A DNA stretch of 64,000 nt from Vibrio chagasii (GTDB lineage: Bacteria > Pseudomonadota > Gammaproteobacteria > Enterobacterales > Vibrionaceae). Positions 10,035 through 18,662 of this stretch are shown piece after piece. Every line of letters begins with the position of its first letter. Within the stretch, counting starts at the first letter, position 1. The stretch is from positions 1 to 64,000 of the forward strand of contig NZ_MSCI01000001.1 in the NCBI RefSeq assembly GCF_002954585.1, written 5' to 3'. The position numbers were made by a program, and so were the translations under genes. The notes beneath the pieces are model-generated. The model was not told the origin of the DNA. It saw only the letters and a list, made by a program, of their open reading frames with translations, and made no database searches.

Positions 10035-10517
10035 ATGCAAATTCGGACTGCGAAGGTAACTGATATTAACGCGATTTTAGCGCTCTCTGATCAGATAAAT
10101 CGTCAACATCATCTTGGTGCGCCTATGGTTTTCGCGCCGCCATCACAGAGCAATGCAGACAGTGAGGAGTACTGGCTAGGCTTAATGATTGACCCGGCTG
10201 GGGCCTTCTTTGTTGCTGTTGAACAGGATGAAGTGATTGGCTTTCTTGCAGGCAAGGTGACGCAGAACAAAGGCGTAAGCTTTATCCAGTCACACAAAGT
10301 GGCAAGAGTGAACACTATTGTGGTGAATGACCAAATTCAGAGTAAAGGCGTGGGTCGAGCACTGATGAAGTCATTCAACCAGTGGGCGCAAGCTCAGGGG
10401 GCGATAGAGTTGAGATTAGAGGTGATGGAGTTTAATCAACAAGCTCAGAGTTTTTATGAGTCGCTAGGTATGGAGACTCAGTCTCGAATCATGTCGATGC
10501 GTTTTGAGGAGATATAA
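10035..10517 (+). CDS. GNAT family N-acetyltransferase
   Basis: A 160-residue acetyltransferase. The acetyl-CoA pyrophosphate loop is QSKGVGRALM (Q/R-x-x-G-x-G/A form), preceded by the beta-4 strand VNTIVVND. The C-terminal block NQQAQSFYESLGM is typical of motif B. AAGGTGATGAT before the ATG is a clear ribosome site. The stop is 2 bases before the next start, so it forms a two-gene unit with the L,D-transpeptidase. The acceptor substrate is unknown. Confidence 0.9.
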   Translation: MQIRTAKVTDINAILALSDQINRQHHLGAPMVFAPPSQSNADSEEYWLGLMIDPAGAFFVAVEQDEVIGFLAGKVTQNKGVSFIQSHKVARVNTIVVNDQIQSKGVGRALMKSFNQWAQAQGAIELRLEVMEFNQQAQSFYESLGMETQSRIMSMRFEEI

Positions 10518-10519
10518 GG

Positions 10520-11299
10520 GTGCATCCGTTTTTACCGTTATCGCTATGCTTATTCTTGATGAGTCCGCTCGCACACGCTGAGAAGGTCGTTGTTGAGAAA
10601 ATAGTGTCTGACGCTACCGCTATTGAAACCATTGTCTTTGAGTCAGCACCAGCTCATTCACAACGCATCTCAACTTCCTCTCCTAACTCTACTGACACAT
10701 CAATATCAAAGCATGTGATTGATGTAGATGAGGCGCTGAGTGAGGACCAATCCACTCAAATTGCTCAGCTGGCACAAGGTTCATCGCAACGTTCACCTAA
10801 AGTTTCTGCTCAAGCTTCATTATTAGAACCCTACATGGCGCCAGACTCTTTTTCTGAAATCGATCCTCTATTGCAAGTCGTGACCTTAGTGAAAGTCGAT
10901 AAATCGAAACGCAGAATGTACTTACTTAAAGGGGATGAGGTGGTACAAGAGTTTCGTATCGCTTTGGGCAAGGAACCGAAAGGGCATAAACGCTTTGAAG
11001 GGGACAACCGAACGCCAGAAGGGGAATATACTCTCGACTATATCATGGAGCGCTCTGAGTTTTACCGCTCGGTACACATCAACTATCCGCGCTCCTCTGA
11101 TAGACAGTGGGCTGAAGAGAATGATGTTGACCCGGGTGGTAACATCAAAATTCATGGTATTAAAAACGGTGAGCGTCGTTCGCCAGGTTTTATCCAAAGT
11201 TTCGATTGGACAGATGGCTGTATCGCATTAACCAACCAAGATATGGATGAGTTTATTCAACTGGTTAAAATGGGCACCCCTATCCACATCGAATGGTAG
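10520..11299 (+). CDS. Exported L,D-transpeptidase (YkuD domain)
   Basis: A 259-residue protein starting with GTG, with ribosome site GAGGAG inside the end of the GNAT gene. An N-terminal signal peptide (residues 1-20, ending in AHA) is followed by a Ser/Thr-rich linker to about residue 110. A YkuD catalytic domain follows, with His in IKIHGIKNG and catalytic Cys234 in TDGCIAL. The usual motif is S-x-G-C-[IV]-R, and here Ala replaces Arg. Such enzymes form 3-3 peptidoglycan cross-links or modify peptides in the periplasm. It is close to the short YafK/ErfK-like group. Confidence 0.9.
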   Translation: MHPFLPLSLCLFLMSPLAHAEKVVVEKIVSDATAIETIVFESAPAHSQRISTSSPNSTDTSISKHVIDVDEALSEDQSTQIAQLAQGSSQRSPKVSAQASLLEPYMAPDSFSEIDPLLQVVTLVKVDKSKRRMYLLKGDEVVQEFRIALGKEPKGHKRFEGDNRTPEGEYTLDYIMERSEFYRSVHINYPRSSDRQWAEENDVDPGGNIKIHGIKNGERRSPGFIQSFDWTDGCIALTNQDMDEFIQLVKMGTPIHIEW

Positions 11300-11338
11300 G
11301 TTCTGGTACCCATATTCCTTCAGAAATTAGACAGTTCG

Positions 11339-12076
11339 TTACAGTAGAACTCGACCTGCACTGAAAAACGCAATCACGATTAGCAGTCCGATAGTGACAG
11401 GCTTAAATTTCTCGCCACCAAACCTTTCGAACAGTTTCGAACCCACATAGCCACCAAACATACTGCTTGGTAAAAGTGCCAGTGTAAGCCATACCACATC
11501 ACGGTCGACAAGCCCTGCAATGGATGCAGAAACAAAGGCACTCGAATCAGCCAATACAAAGAACGCAATCAATCCAGCTCTGGCAATATGAGGAGCCACA
11601 GGGCTTGCCAATGCGTGGGTGCCAATAGGTGGTCCAGACATAGAAGCCGCACCATTCATTATTCCAGCAAGGCTTCCTAGGAGATAGGGAGCAAATCTAG
11701 GTTCACTTTTGTATTGGAAGCCTCGGTAGATCATAAGTGCAGACGCGAAGATAAAGGCGCTGATGATCAAGATAATGGTGTCTTGGCTAACTGATTTGAG
11801 TAAAAGCAGGCCAACAGGCGTGAACACAAGGCAAGGGATAAATACCTTGGCTACCCAGCGCCAATTGACATGTTTTTTGACCTTAGGCAGTAATTGAACG
11901 TTACCAAGTAGGTCGATAAGCATGAACACAGGGACAAGCTCAATAACCGGAACGAACAACGCACTTAAAGGCAATGCGACTAAGGTGAAACCGAAGCCTG
12001 AGAAGCCACGAACGATTGCGGCAAAAATGAAGATTGCACCCAAAATTGGGAAAGTTGGACTAAAGATGAGATCCAT
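11339..12076 (-). CDS. TauE/SafE-type membrane permease
   Basis: A 245-residue protein with about seven hydrophobic segments and the TauE/SafE (formerly DUF81) pattern: FSGFGFTLVALP in the first half and GIMNGAASMSGPPIGTH in the second. These permeases are proposed to export sulfonates, sulfite or sulfoacetate-type anions. No sulfur genes are adjacent, so the substrate is open. It is convergent with the L,D-transpeptidase unit; no clear terminator was seen between them. Confidence 0.88.
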   Translation of the reverse strand: MDLIFSPTFPILGAIFIFAAIVRGFSGFGFTLVALPLSALFVPVIELVPVFMLIDLLGNVQLLPKVKKHVNWRWVAKVFIPCLVFTPVGLLLLKSVSQDTIILIISAFIFASALMIYRGFQYKSEPRFAPYLLGSLAGIMNGAASMSGPPIGTHALASPVAPHIARAGLIAFFVLADSSAFVSASIAGLVDRDVVWLTLALLPSSMFGGYVGSKLFERFGGEKFKPVTIGLLIVIAFFSAGRVLL

Positions 12077-12235
12077 AAATTAAGTAACCAATAAAGCTGC
12101 CTAAATAGTGCGAGCTAATGAAACCAAGTGAGCAGCGGAATGTACTCCTACTCACTTGTGTTTGCTACTTAATTTTGAGGTTTATCGAGGTTAATTTTCC
12201 CGTCTTAAATGTTTACTACTTTGGTATTTATCCAG

Positions 12236-12955
12236 TCAATTTTTCGCGTTAAATCTATCTGGGAAATCAGTGAATATCGCATCGACGGTGGATAGGAATT
12301 TAAAGGTAGACGGATCATTGACGGTGTAGCACCATGTTTGAATCTTTGCTTCGGCAAGCGTATCAAGATCATCCTGATTGACGTTTTCGTAATTCATATG
12401 ACAACTGAAGGCTTTCACCTGATCAATAAGCAGAAGATCGTCTTGAGTGAGCTGTTCTGTGATCACACCAACGCGGTATCTTGGTAAGTGATGAGCCATT
12501 TCTGCGACAACCTCATGGCTGAAACTTGAAAGCAGCACTCTGTCGGTGTCTATGTTTGAGCGGATCAGCTCACTGTGTAGAAGATCAACGACATGAGGGG
12601 CTTGGTGTCGGCTATCGACTTTTATCTCTAAGTTAACGCTGAGGTTATGTTTTTCAACAAGTTCGAATAACTCGCTAAGTGTGAGTATTCTCTCTCCTTC
12701 GAACTGTTCTGACTTCCAACTGCCAAAATCAAGCTGACGTAGCTCTGCTAAGGTGTGTTCATCAACACGACCTGTACCATCGCTACAGCGTTCGAGAGTG
12801 TGGTCGTGGCAAACCACAAGCTCATAATCCTGAGTTTGCTGAATATCGACTTCAATCCATTCCAAGCCAAGCTTAGCGGCTTGTTCAATACTTGCTTTGG
12901 TGTTTTCTGGGTGAGTACCCGCTACACCACGGTGACCTACGATGATAGACGACAT
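12236..12955 (-). CDS. ugpQ: Cytosolic glycerophosphodiester phosphodiesterase
   Basis: A 239-residue GDPD-family TIM barrel. GHRG sits at residues 7-10 with the catalytic His8, then ENT and WIEVDIQQT carrying the metal-binding Glu/Asp pair, and CHDHTLERCSDGTG with the second catalytic His. There is no signal peptide, which fits cytosolic UgpQ rather than periplasmic GlpQ. It splits glycerophosphodiesters to glycerol-3-phosphate and an alcohol. The start MSSIIVGHRG is chosen for its AAGGA ribosome site; an ATG eight codons upstream lacks one. No ugp transporter is nearby. Confidence 0.9.
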   Translation of the reverse strand: MSSIIVGHRGVAGTHPENTKASIEQAAKLGLEWIEVDIQQTQDYELVVCHDHTLERCSDGTGRVDEHTLAELRQLDFGSWKSEQFEGERILTLSELFELVEKHNLSVNLEIKVDSRHQAPHVVDLLHSELIRSNIDTDRVLLSSFSHEVVAEMAHHLPRYRVGVITEQLTQDDLLLIDQVKAFSCHMNYENVNQDDLDTLAEAKIQTWCYTVNDPSTFKFLSTVDAIFTDFPDRFNAKN

Positions 12956-13165
12956 AATTAATCCTTCTTGAATGCGCATCGTAAATATTTATTAAATATC
13001 AGTTTTCCCGAATACGCCAGAGTAATTGTTGGGCAAGAGTCTCTACACAGGATTCGGCTCATAAAAGTGATATTTTCCTCTTGGTACTTTCTTAGCAGTA
13101 CTAACAGGAAAGCCTCTCGAGTGGAGAGGCTTTGGATGAGATTAGGCTTTGACTCGAGCCTCGCT

Positions 13166-13768
13166 TTAGTGAGCGATATCGAGTTGGTTGTCCTTCACGC
13201 CGTTGATACGGAACCAACCTGCGATACTGAATCGTTCAGTGTTGGTTGGCAGAACTTCGTGTGGGAACTGCTCAGATAAGAACACAAACAGACGACCTGA
13301 TTTTGGTGGAATGGTGGCGATGTGATTGTCTTGTAAGTCGTAAACCACAAGTTCACCTGCGTCTTCTTCGCTCCACTCGTCATTCATGTAGAACACAGTA
13401 GTCAGACGGCGGTTTTCGTTGCCTTTAAAACAGTCTAAGTGCTTTTGATAAAAGTCGCCTTTTTCGTATTTAGCAAAGTGCGCTTCATACTCGAACAAGC
13501 CCAAAAAGAACGCTTGGTTTGCCGCTAAACGAACCTGCTCCATTTTATCTAGGAACTGAGATGCAGGCTCACCCATGTCACGGTGTACCCATTGAATCTT
13601 GTCACTACGAATACTTGATTCTCGTGTTACTTCATCGTTACGGCCAATCCTAGCCTTTTTCCAGTTCTCTGGAATGCAATCCCTCAATGCCACCACTTCT
13701 TCATGAGTTAAGAAGTCATCCCAAACAAAGTAGCCTTGGGTAGAAAGAGCATCGATTAGTTGGTTCAT
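13166..13768 (-). CDS. 2-oxoglutarate/Fe(II) oxygenase, prolyl-4-hydroxylase-like
   Basis: A 200-residue protein with the double-stranded beta-helix of 2OG-Fe(II) oxygenases. The iron triad is His110 and Asp112 (YQKHLDCF) with His170 (EQFPHEVLPT). Arg179 in RFSIAGWFR binds 2-oxoglutarate. The spacing and RRLTTVFYMN and AGELVVYD blocks match the bacterial SM-20/PHD-like (P4Hc) group, several members of which hydroxylate ribosomal proteins or elongation factors. The start is the ATG at 13768; an in-frame GTG three codons upstream is less likely. Confidence 0.9.
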   Translation of the reverse strand: MNQLIDALSTQGYFVWDDFLTHEEVVALRDCIPENWKKARIGRNDEVTRESSIRSDKIQWVHRDMGEPASQFLDKMEQVRLAANQAFFLGLFEYEAHFAKYEKGDFYQKHLDCFKGNENRRLTTVFYMNDEWSEEDAGELVVYDLQDNHIATIPPKSGRLFVFLSEQFPHEVLPTNTERFSIAGWFRINGVKDNQLDIAH

Positions 13769-13963
13769 GTATAGCACTCAGACAATAAATTAGAGGCGCA
13801 TATATAGTACTAATAACTCAGGTCAACAAATCACGTATTTTGTCGTCACGATAAAAGTGCGGAGAGCATGGTGCTTTGATGTTATTTTCTAGTTAACAAA
13901 TTTGTTACAAATAAATCTGAGTTTGCTATAATATAGGTCTGACCAGTTGATTTTTAACAAGGG

Positions 13964-14758
13964 GTGGGTTTGCAGCTGCATAACATTAAAGGTTACATCC
14001 AAGACATGTATTTGGTGGAGTATCCTGACAAATTATTGTTGCTCGATGGCGCATGCCGAGCCGATATTCCGCATTTGAAGGCTTTTATTGAAACTGAGCT
14101 AATGCGAGATTTTTCTGATCTGCATACTGTGGTTGTTACGCACATGCACCCCGATCACGCAGGGGCTGCGCACAAGCTCAGAAAGCTAACGAACTGTCAT
14201 TTGGTCGCTGCAAACCGAGACAAACATTGGTATCACGGTATCGACGGTATCTTGATGCATCTGACCGATCTGGCATTGGCACGATGGATGGCGAATCGTT
14301 TAGGCAAACCCAAGGCAAACCTGTGGTATTCGAGGAAGTTAAAGCCGGATTACAAACTATCGGATGGCGATAGCATTCCTGGCTTTGATGATTGGTTAGT
14401 GTTGGAAACACCGGGGCACACCGACAGAGATCTCTCTGTTTATTCTCCATCACACAGCGTCGCCTATGTGGCTGACTTGATGGTCGAGGTCAAAAAGAAG
14501 CTCATTCCGCCTTTCCCCATCTTCCACCCTAATAAGTATCGTGATTCTGTGTCACGCATTTATGACATGCAGATAGACACGCTGTTGGTGGCGCATGGAG
14601 GGCAAGTGGATCTTAATCAAAAGGCGTTTGACCATTTGCTGATGAGTGCACCAAGAAGGCCTGTGACGCATTGGCGGGTAACAAAAATTAAAACCAAGAA
14701 ACTGCTGCTCTCAATTTGGCGTTTTGGTTTTCAATCTCATGGTAAATATAAGAATTAG
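13964..14758 (+). CDS. Metallo-beta-lactamase-fold hydrolase
   Basis: A 264-residue MBL-fold protein. The metal motif THMHPDHAG (His60, His62, Asp64, His65), ETPGHTDRD and AYVADLM with a late AHGG give the full HxHxDH...H...D...H set. Start is GTG with AAGGGG directly upstream. The family covers many hydrolases (glyoxalase II-like, lactonases, nucleases). No substrate clue is present. It is followed by a hairpin terminator. Confidence 0.87.
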   Translation: MGLQLHNIKGYIQDMYLVEYPDKLLLLDGACRADIPHLKAFIETELMRDFSDLHTVVVTHMHPDHAGAAHKLRKLTNCHLVAANRDKHWYHGIDGILMHLTDLALARWMANRLGKPKANLWYSRKLKPDYKLSDGDSIPGFDDWLVLETPGHTDRDLSVYSPSHSVAYVADLMVEVKKKLIPPFPIFHPNKYRDSVSRIYDMQIDTLLVAHGGQVDLNQKAFDHLLMSAPRRPVTHWRVTKIKTKKLLLSIWRFGFQSHGKYKN

Positions 14759-14786
14759 GTGAGCAAACCTAGGTAATACAAAACAA

Positions 14787-14812
14787 TAAGGCCAGTCATG
14801 AGACTGGCCTTA
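14787..14812. terminator. Terminator between the MBL gene and the rimK unit
   Basis: The stem ATAAGGCCAGTC / GACTGGCCTTAT has a 2-3 nt loop and lies between convergent genes. The T-run is short. Confidence 0.75.
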
Positions 14813-14866
14813 TATCGTTGTGACGAGCTTTAGTTATAACCTGTGGAGCGGTTACGATGACTGAGA

Positions 14867-15295
14867 TTAGTGAGTCAGTAGGAATTCGCCCGCTGGGTCA
14901 ACAATCACTTTGTCACTCATGCCTTGGCGACCAAGCAACATCATGTATGTCATGTCTTGACGGTTGCTTAGCGTGATATCGATAGGCCATTGTTGACCAC
15001 CGATTCTTAGCATAGTTTCAATCACGCAACGGTGTTCAACTTCGCCGTTAGATGATTTAATTTTCTTACTTGTTTTCAGCTTCGCCTTGCAGCGCACTGT
15101 CTCTTCTAGGTGATAAACGTCTGGGTGAAGGTCGAACTCTACAAATTTCTCACCGTTTGATTTAAAACATAGTAGATTGTCTACGTGTAGAGAAGAGGTT
15201 TTTGCCCCTGTATCCACACGTGTATGTAGTCCAGTTATCCCTAACTCTGGTAAGCAAAGTGCTTCGGTATTCCCTATGATCATTTTATTGTTCAT
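14867..15295 (-). CDS. RimB-like retropepsin-type aspartic protease (rimK partner)
   Basis: A 142-residue protein of the family often labelled ATP-dependent zinc protease or RimB. The core RVDTGAKTSSLH with Asp28 in DTGA matches a retropepsin catalytic loop, and the C-terminal LLGRQGMSDKVIVDP is typical. It lies 32 bp after rimK on the same strand and is probably co-transcribed. In Pseudomonas the RimA-RimB-RimK set modifies ribosomal protein S6 with glutamate and trims it. The start is uncertain: ATGs at 15310, 15295 and 15283 are all in frame. I prefer 15295 because GGAAAG precedes it. Confidence 0.85.
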   Translation of the reverse strand: MNNKMIIGNTEALCLPELGITGLHTRVDTGAKTSSLHVDNLLCFKSNGEKFVEFDLHPDVYHLEETVRCKAKLKTSKKIKSSNGEVEHRCVIETMLRIGGQQWPIDITLSNRQDMTYMMLLGRQGMSDKVIVDPAGEFLLTH

Positions 15296-15327
15296 TTTCT
15301 TTCCAATCATGAGTTATCGGTATTCAA

Positions 15328-16233
15328 TCAGCCCTTGCCACGAGTACGGTTAGCATTTGGTTTTGCATTCTTCTCGATGAATTCGAAAATCATGTCTGCT
15401 ACATCTTTACCCGTTGCTTTCTCAATGCCTTCTAGGCCTGGAGAAGAGTTTACTTCCATTACTACTGGACCATTCTTAGATTGTAGAATATCTACACCAC
15501 ATAGGTTTAATCCCATGATTTTCGCTGCATTGATTGCTGTCGCGCGCTCTTCTTTGGTTAGTTTAACCAGTTGAGCAGTGCCGCCACGGTGCAGGTTAGA
15601 GCGGAATTCGCCCTCACCAGCTTGACGCTTCATTGCAGCAATTACTTTGTTGCCAACAACAAAACAACGGATGTCTGCGCCATTTGCTTCTTCGATGAAC
15701 TCTTGAACTAAGATGTTCGCTTTTAGGCCCATGAACGCTTCGATAACGCTTTCTGCTGCTTTGTTTGTTTCTGCTAGTACAACGCCGATACCTTGAGTGC
15801 CTTCGAGAAGCTTGATCACAAGTGGTGCGCCACCCACGTTTTTGATCAGGTCTTGAATCTTGTCTGGGCGGCTAGCGAAACCTGTTTTTGGTAAGCCAAT
15901 ACCTTTACGAGACAACAGTTGTAGTGAGCGCAGTTTGTCGCGAGAACGACTGATAGCGACTGACTCATTGATACAAAAAGTGCCCATCATTTCGAATTGG
16001 CGAACAACCGCAGTTCCGTAAAAGGTAATGGAAGCGCCAATACGTGGGATAACCGCGTCGTATTGAGGTAGCTCTTCACCCATGTAGCGAATCTTCGGAT
16101 TGTTACTCGCGATATCTATATCACAGTGCAACGTGTCGATAACATCGACCTGATGACCACGTGCTTCTCCAGCCTGCTTTAGACGAGCGGTAGAGTATAG
16201 ATTTTCGTTACGAGAAAGAATTGCGATACGCAT
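15328..16233 (-). CDS. rimK: Ribosomal protein S6--L-glutamate ligase
   Basis: A 301-residue ATP-grasp ligase matching E. coli RimK (300 residues), which adds glutamates to the C-terminus of S6 and makes poly-alpha-glutamate. Typical blocks are [18 protein letters not shown] at the start, [14 protein letters not shown] (glycine-rich loop), ADIRCFVVG, and the Mg-binding [15 protein letters not shown] near the C-terminus. It is the first gene of the rimK-rimB unit and lies downstream of the candidate sgrS on the same strand, with a terminator between. Confidence 0.96.
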   Translation of the reverse strand: MRIAILSRNENLYSTARLKQAGEARGHQVDVIDTLHCDIDIASNNPKIRYMGEELPQYDAVIPRIGASITFYGTAVVRQFEMMGTFCINESVAISRSRDKLRSLQLLSRKGIGLPKTGFASRPDKIQDLIKNVGGAPLVIKLLEGTQGIGVVLAETNKAAESVIEAFMGLKANILVQEFIEEANGADIRCFVVGNKVIAAMKRQAGEGEFRSNLHRGGTAQLVKLTKEERATAINAAKIMGLNLCGVDILQSKNGPVVMEVNSSPGLEGIEKATGKDVADMIFEFIEKNAKPNANRTRGKG

Positions 16234-16444
16234 GGCGTTTCCTTAATTAATACCTGATTGGTAACTGCAAAATTATTTAGTTGTTAGCTGAGCTTTCAGT
16301 TTTTTCTGAGGCTCCTTGCTTGCTTCGGGGCGAACCTTAAGGCTTTTTGTTTAACTAAGAAAACGAATTAAATTTGTCGAGTCGACAACGGAAATTAATC
16401 GATTGTGTGAGCCATTGGTACAGAAGGCTTGAGAGGGGATTTTG

Positions 16445-16690
16445 AAAGGAAAAGCGAGTTGAGGCCTAACTCATATTGGGGGTAGGAGCATATTAGGCTG
16501 TGCTCAACTCGCGTTTACTCGGTGCTAAAAAGTGTACTAATAACGCCAGTTACATAGATCTAAAAGTGTTCGTAGTGCTTCTCTTTCGAGCTTACTGCAG
16601 GTGCTTTTTAGCTTGTTAAGATAGTATTTTCTCATGGTCATTACTCTCTCTAGTTAGGCTTTATTTACAACCTATGGTTTGTTGCTGACC
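16445..16690 (-). ncRNA. Candidate SgrS-type dual-function sRNA
   Basis: Immediately divergent from sgrR, where SgrS lies in enteric bacteria. The minus strand shows a small frame (16537-16635) followed by a long hairpin: 10-bp outer stem GCGAGTTGAG (16454-16463) with CTCAACTCGC (16503-16512), and inner stem GCCTAA / TTAGGC. It is followed on the minus strand by TTTTCCTTTC, a plausible Hfq-type rho-independent end. The hairpin loop holds a C-rich CTCCTACCCCC stretch that could pair with ribosome-binding sites. The predicted length of 230-300 nt is like E. coli SgrS (227). The 5' end is a guess. SgrS represses sugar transporter mRNAs such as ptsG during sugar-phosphate stress. Identity rests on synteny and layout, not on sequence identity. 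Confidence 0.6.
16537..16635 (-). CDS. SgrT-like small protein
   Basis: A 32-codon frame with a GAGAGAG ribosome site 8-10 bases upstream of ATG 16635. A second in-frame ATG at 16641 is too close to that site. The product begins MRKYYLNKLKSTCSK. E. coli SgrT begins MRQFYQHYFTATAKL, giving the same M-R-(K/Q)-aromatic-Y start, and both are short and helix-like. SgrT blocks the glucose PTS transporter PtsG. The resemblance is short and could be chance, but position beside sgrR and inside a terminator-ended RNA supports it. Confidence 0.55.
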   Translation of the reverse strand: MRKYYLNKLKSTCSKLEREALRTLLDLCNWRY

Positions 16691-16836
16691 CGTTCATTAT
16701 GGTTAATTAAGAGGAACTAAAAAACAGATGGTATTTTTATTGGTTGTTCCTGTTTTGGTCATATCGCACTACTTTTTTACGATTGTGTTTTATAATGGGC
16801 TTAATTAGGAAGAGCTACGTTTAAAAGGTTCATTAT

Positions 16837-18621
16837 TTGTCTGATCTAAACATGATGCGTTACTACACGCGGCTAGAATCGTTCGAGCCAAACATTTCTC
16901 ACTCCGTGACCTTAACGGAAGTGGCGGACAAGTTGTTTACAAGCTTGCGGCATGCTCGAACTCTATTAGGCAAAATGCATCAAGCTGAATGGGTTGTGTG
17001 GGAACCAAAAGTTGGCAGGAATCAACGCTCTAACTTAACACTGCGTTTTAGCAATCCAGAACTGGCTCAGCATGTCGCGAGTAAGTTGATAGAGCAGGGC
17101 AAGTACGAAAAAGCACTCTCGATATTAAATAATGACCGCGCTGTGTTTGGCTCTTTACTGCAAGAAACCTCCGGCGCGACCATGCGTGAAGGGCTCTTGC
17201 ATGTTCAATTAACCTATAAACGCAAGTTTGAGGATCTGTTTCCGCATCATATACATCGCAGTAGTGAGCGATTTTTGATCAGGCAAGTGTTTAGCTGCTT
17301 AGTGACATGTAACGGCAAGGGCAAACTGAAGCCTGAGTTAGCTCACCATTGGGAATATGACACGGAGCAATTGGTTTGGACTTTCTATCTGCGCCCCGGT
17401 TTGACGTTCCATGATGGGCAGCCTGTTGATGCCAAACAGTTAGTTGCTTTGTTTACTGCTTTACAAGCTCTGCCTTTTTATCAAGTTGAGTTGGCTCATG
17501 TCTCTTCCATTTACAGTGAGCAGCCATTAAGGATCAGTTTTAAGTTAACCCAAGCGGATACTGGCTTTGCGGGTTTGTTAGCTGGCGTTAAGTATTCGAT
17601 TCAACCGGCAGCACAGGTAACCCGTGAACCTTCACCACTAAACTCAGCTTCTCATGCTGTGATTGGTACGGGCCCTTTCAGAGTGGTTGAAACCAACAGC
17701 GAGCGCATCAAGCTCTCGGCATTCGAACACTTTTATGGTTGTCGCTCTTTAACCGATGAGGTGACCATTTGGCAGTTTGAAGAATCGATGACTGGTAGCG
17801 CTCGATTCGATGACAGCCAAATGCAGGTGTCACCGTATGAAGATTCGGCCTGTTTTCATCAATTAGGAAAGAGCGACACTGAGTTGGTGTCTGCTGAAAC
17901 AGACGGGCTCCGCAGTCGAATCGAAGACGGTTGTTTGTTCATTCTATTTAACCAAAACTCAGCGGTTAACTCGTTAAGTGATGAGCAACGTAAGTACCTA
18001 TCATCACTTGCAAGCCCACAGGCTATTTTGACACAACTGGAGCAAAACCAAGGTTTATTCAGTGTCTCTTTGGCTCAGAACATATTGCCGAGTTGGCAGA
18101 AGCTTTATCGAACACCTTCTAGAGAGACTGAGTTGCCTAAGAAATTGAGCATTGCGGTTTATAACTACTATGCCCTCTATCGATGCGCTATTTCGGTGTC
18201 AGACATCCTTCAACGACACGGTATGGAAGTTGAGGTGAATACCTACAGTTTTCGAGAATTAGCTCAGCTTTCTCAGCGGGGTGATTTAAAAGAAGACTTG
18301 GTGCTGTGTAACCTGAATCTCGATGACAATGCGCCATCTTCGCTGTTCTCTTGGTTGATGAATGACCCTGTATTGCATTCCGCGCTAGGAGAGATGAACA
18401 GTGATTGGCTCAAGCAGCGCTTAGATCAGCACAAAGCAACGGTTGAATTGCCGGATTACTTGGCTGAGTTAGAGCCAATTGCATCGACATTGATTTCTGA
18501 TTATTGGTTAGTCCCGATGTTCCATCACTTACAAACCGTGCGTTTCCAAGGGATTCTTAAAAACGTAGCCATCACCAACTGGGGATGGCCAGATTTCAAG
18601 AATGTATGGTCTGCTGACTAA
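16837..18621 (+). CDS. sgrR: SgrR-like sugar-phosphate stress regulator
   Basis: A 594-residue protein with an N-terminal winged-helix DNA-binding domain (SgrR_N: about residues 1-110, with TLTEVADKLFTSLRHARTLL and WVVWEPKVGRNQRSNLTLRF) fused to a family-5 solute-binding-protein-like domain (LAHHWEYDTEQLVWTFYLRPGLTFHDGQPV onward). The layout and length match E. coli SgrR (551), which senses sugar-phosphate stress and activates sgrS. It starts with TTG at 16837 with AAAGG nine bases upstream; ATGs at 16852 and 16855 lack one. A -10-like TATAAT lies at 16791-16796. It is divergent from the candidate sgrS. Confidence 0.88.
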   Translation: MSDLNMMRYYTRLESFEPNISHSVTLTEVADKLFTSLRHARTLLGKMHQAEWVVWEPKVGRNQRSNLTLRFSNPELAQHVASKLIEQGKYEKALSILNNDRAVFGSLLQETSGATMREGLLHVQLTYKRKFEDLFPHHIHRSSERFLIRQVFSCLVTCNGKGKLKPELAHHWEYDTEQLVWTFYLRPGLTFHDGQPVDAKQLVALFTALQALPFYQVELAHVSSIYSEQPLRISFKLTQADTGFAGLLAGVKYSIQPAAQVTREPSPLNSASHAVIGTGPFRVVETNSERIKLSAFEHFYGCRSLTDEVTIWQFEESMTGSARFDDSQMQVSPYEDSACFHQLGKSDTELVSAETDGLRSRIEDGCLFILFNQNSAVNSLSDEQRKYLSSLASPQAILTQLEQNQGLFSVSLAQNILPSWQKLYRTPSRETELPKKLSIAVYNYYALYRCAISVSDILQRHGMEVEVNTYSFRELAQLSQRGDLKEDLVLCNLNLDDNAPSSLFSWLMNDPVLHSALGEMNSDWLKQRLDQHKATVELPDYLAELEPIASTLISDYWLVPMFHHLQTVRFQGILKNVAITNWGWPDFKNVWSAD

Positions 18622-18662
18622 CTTGAGTGGGAGTGGTCAGCGTATTTCGCGTTCCATTGAAG

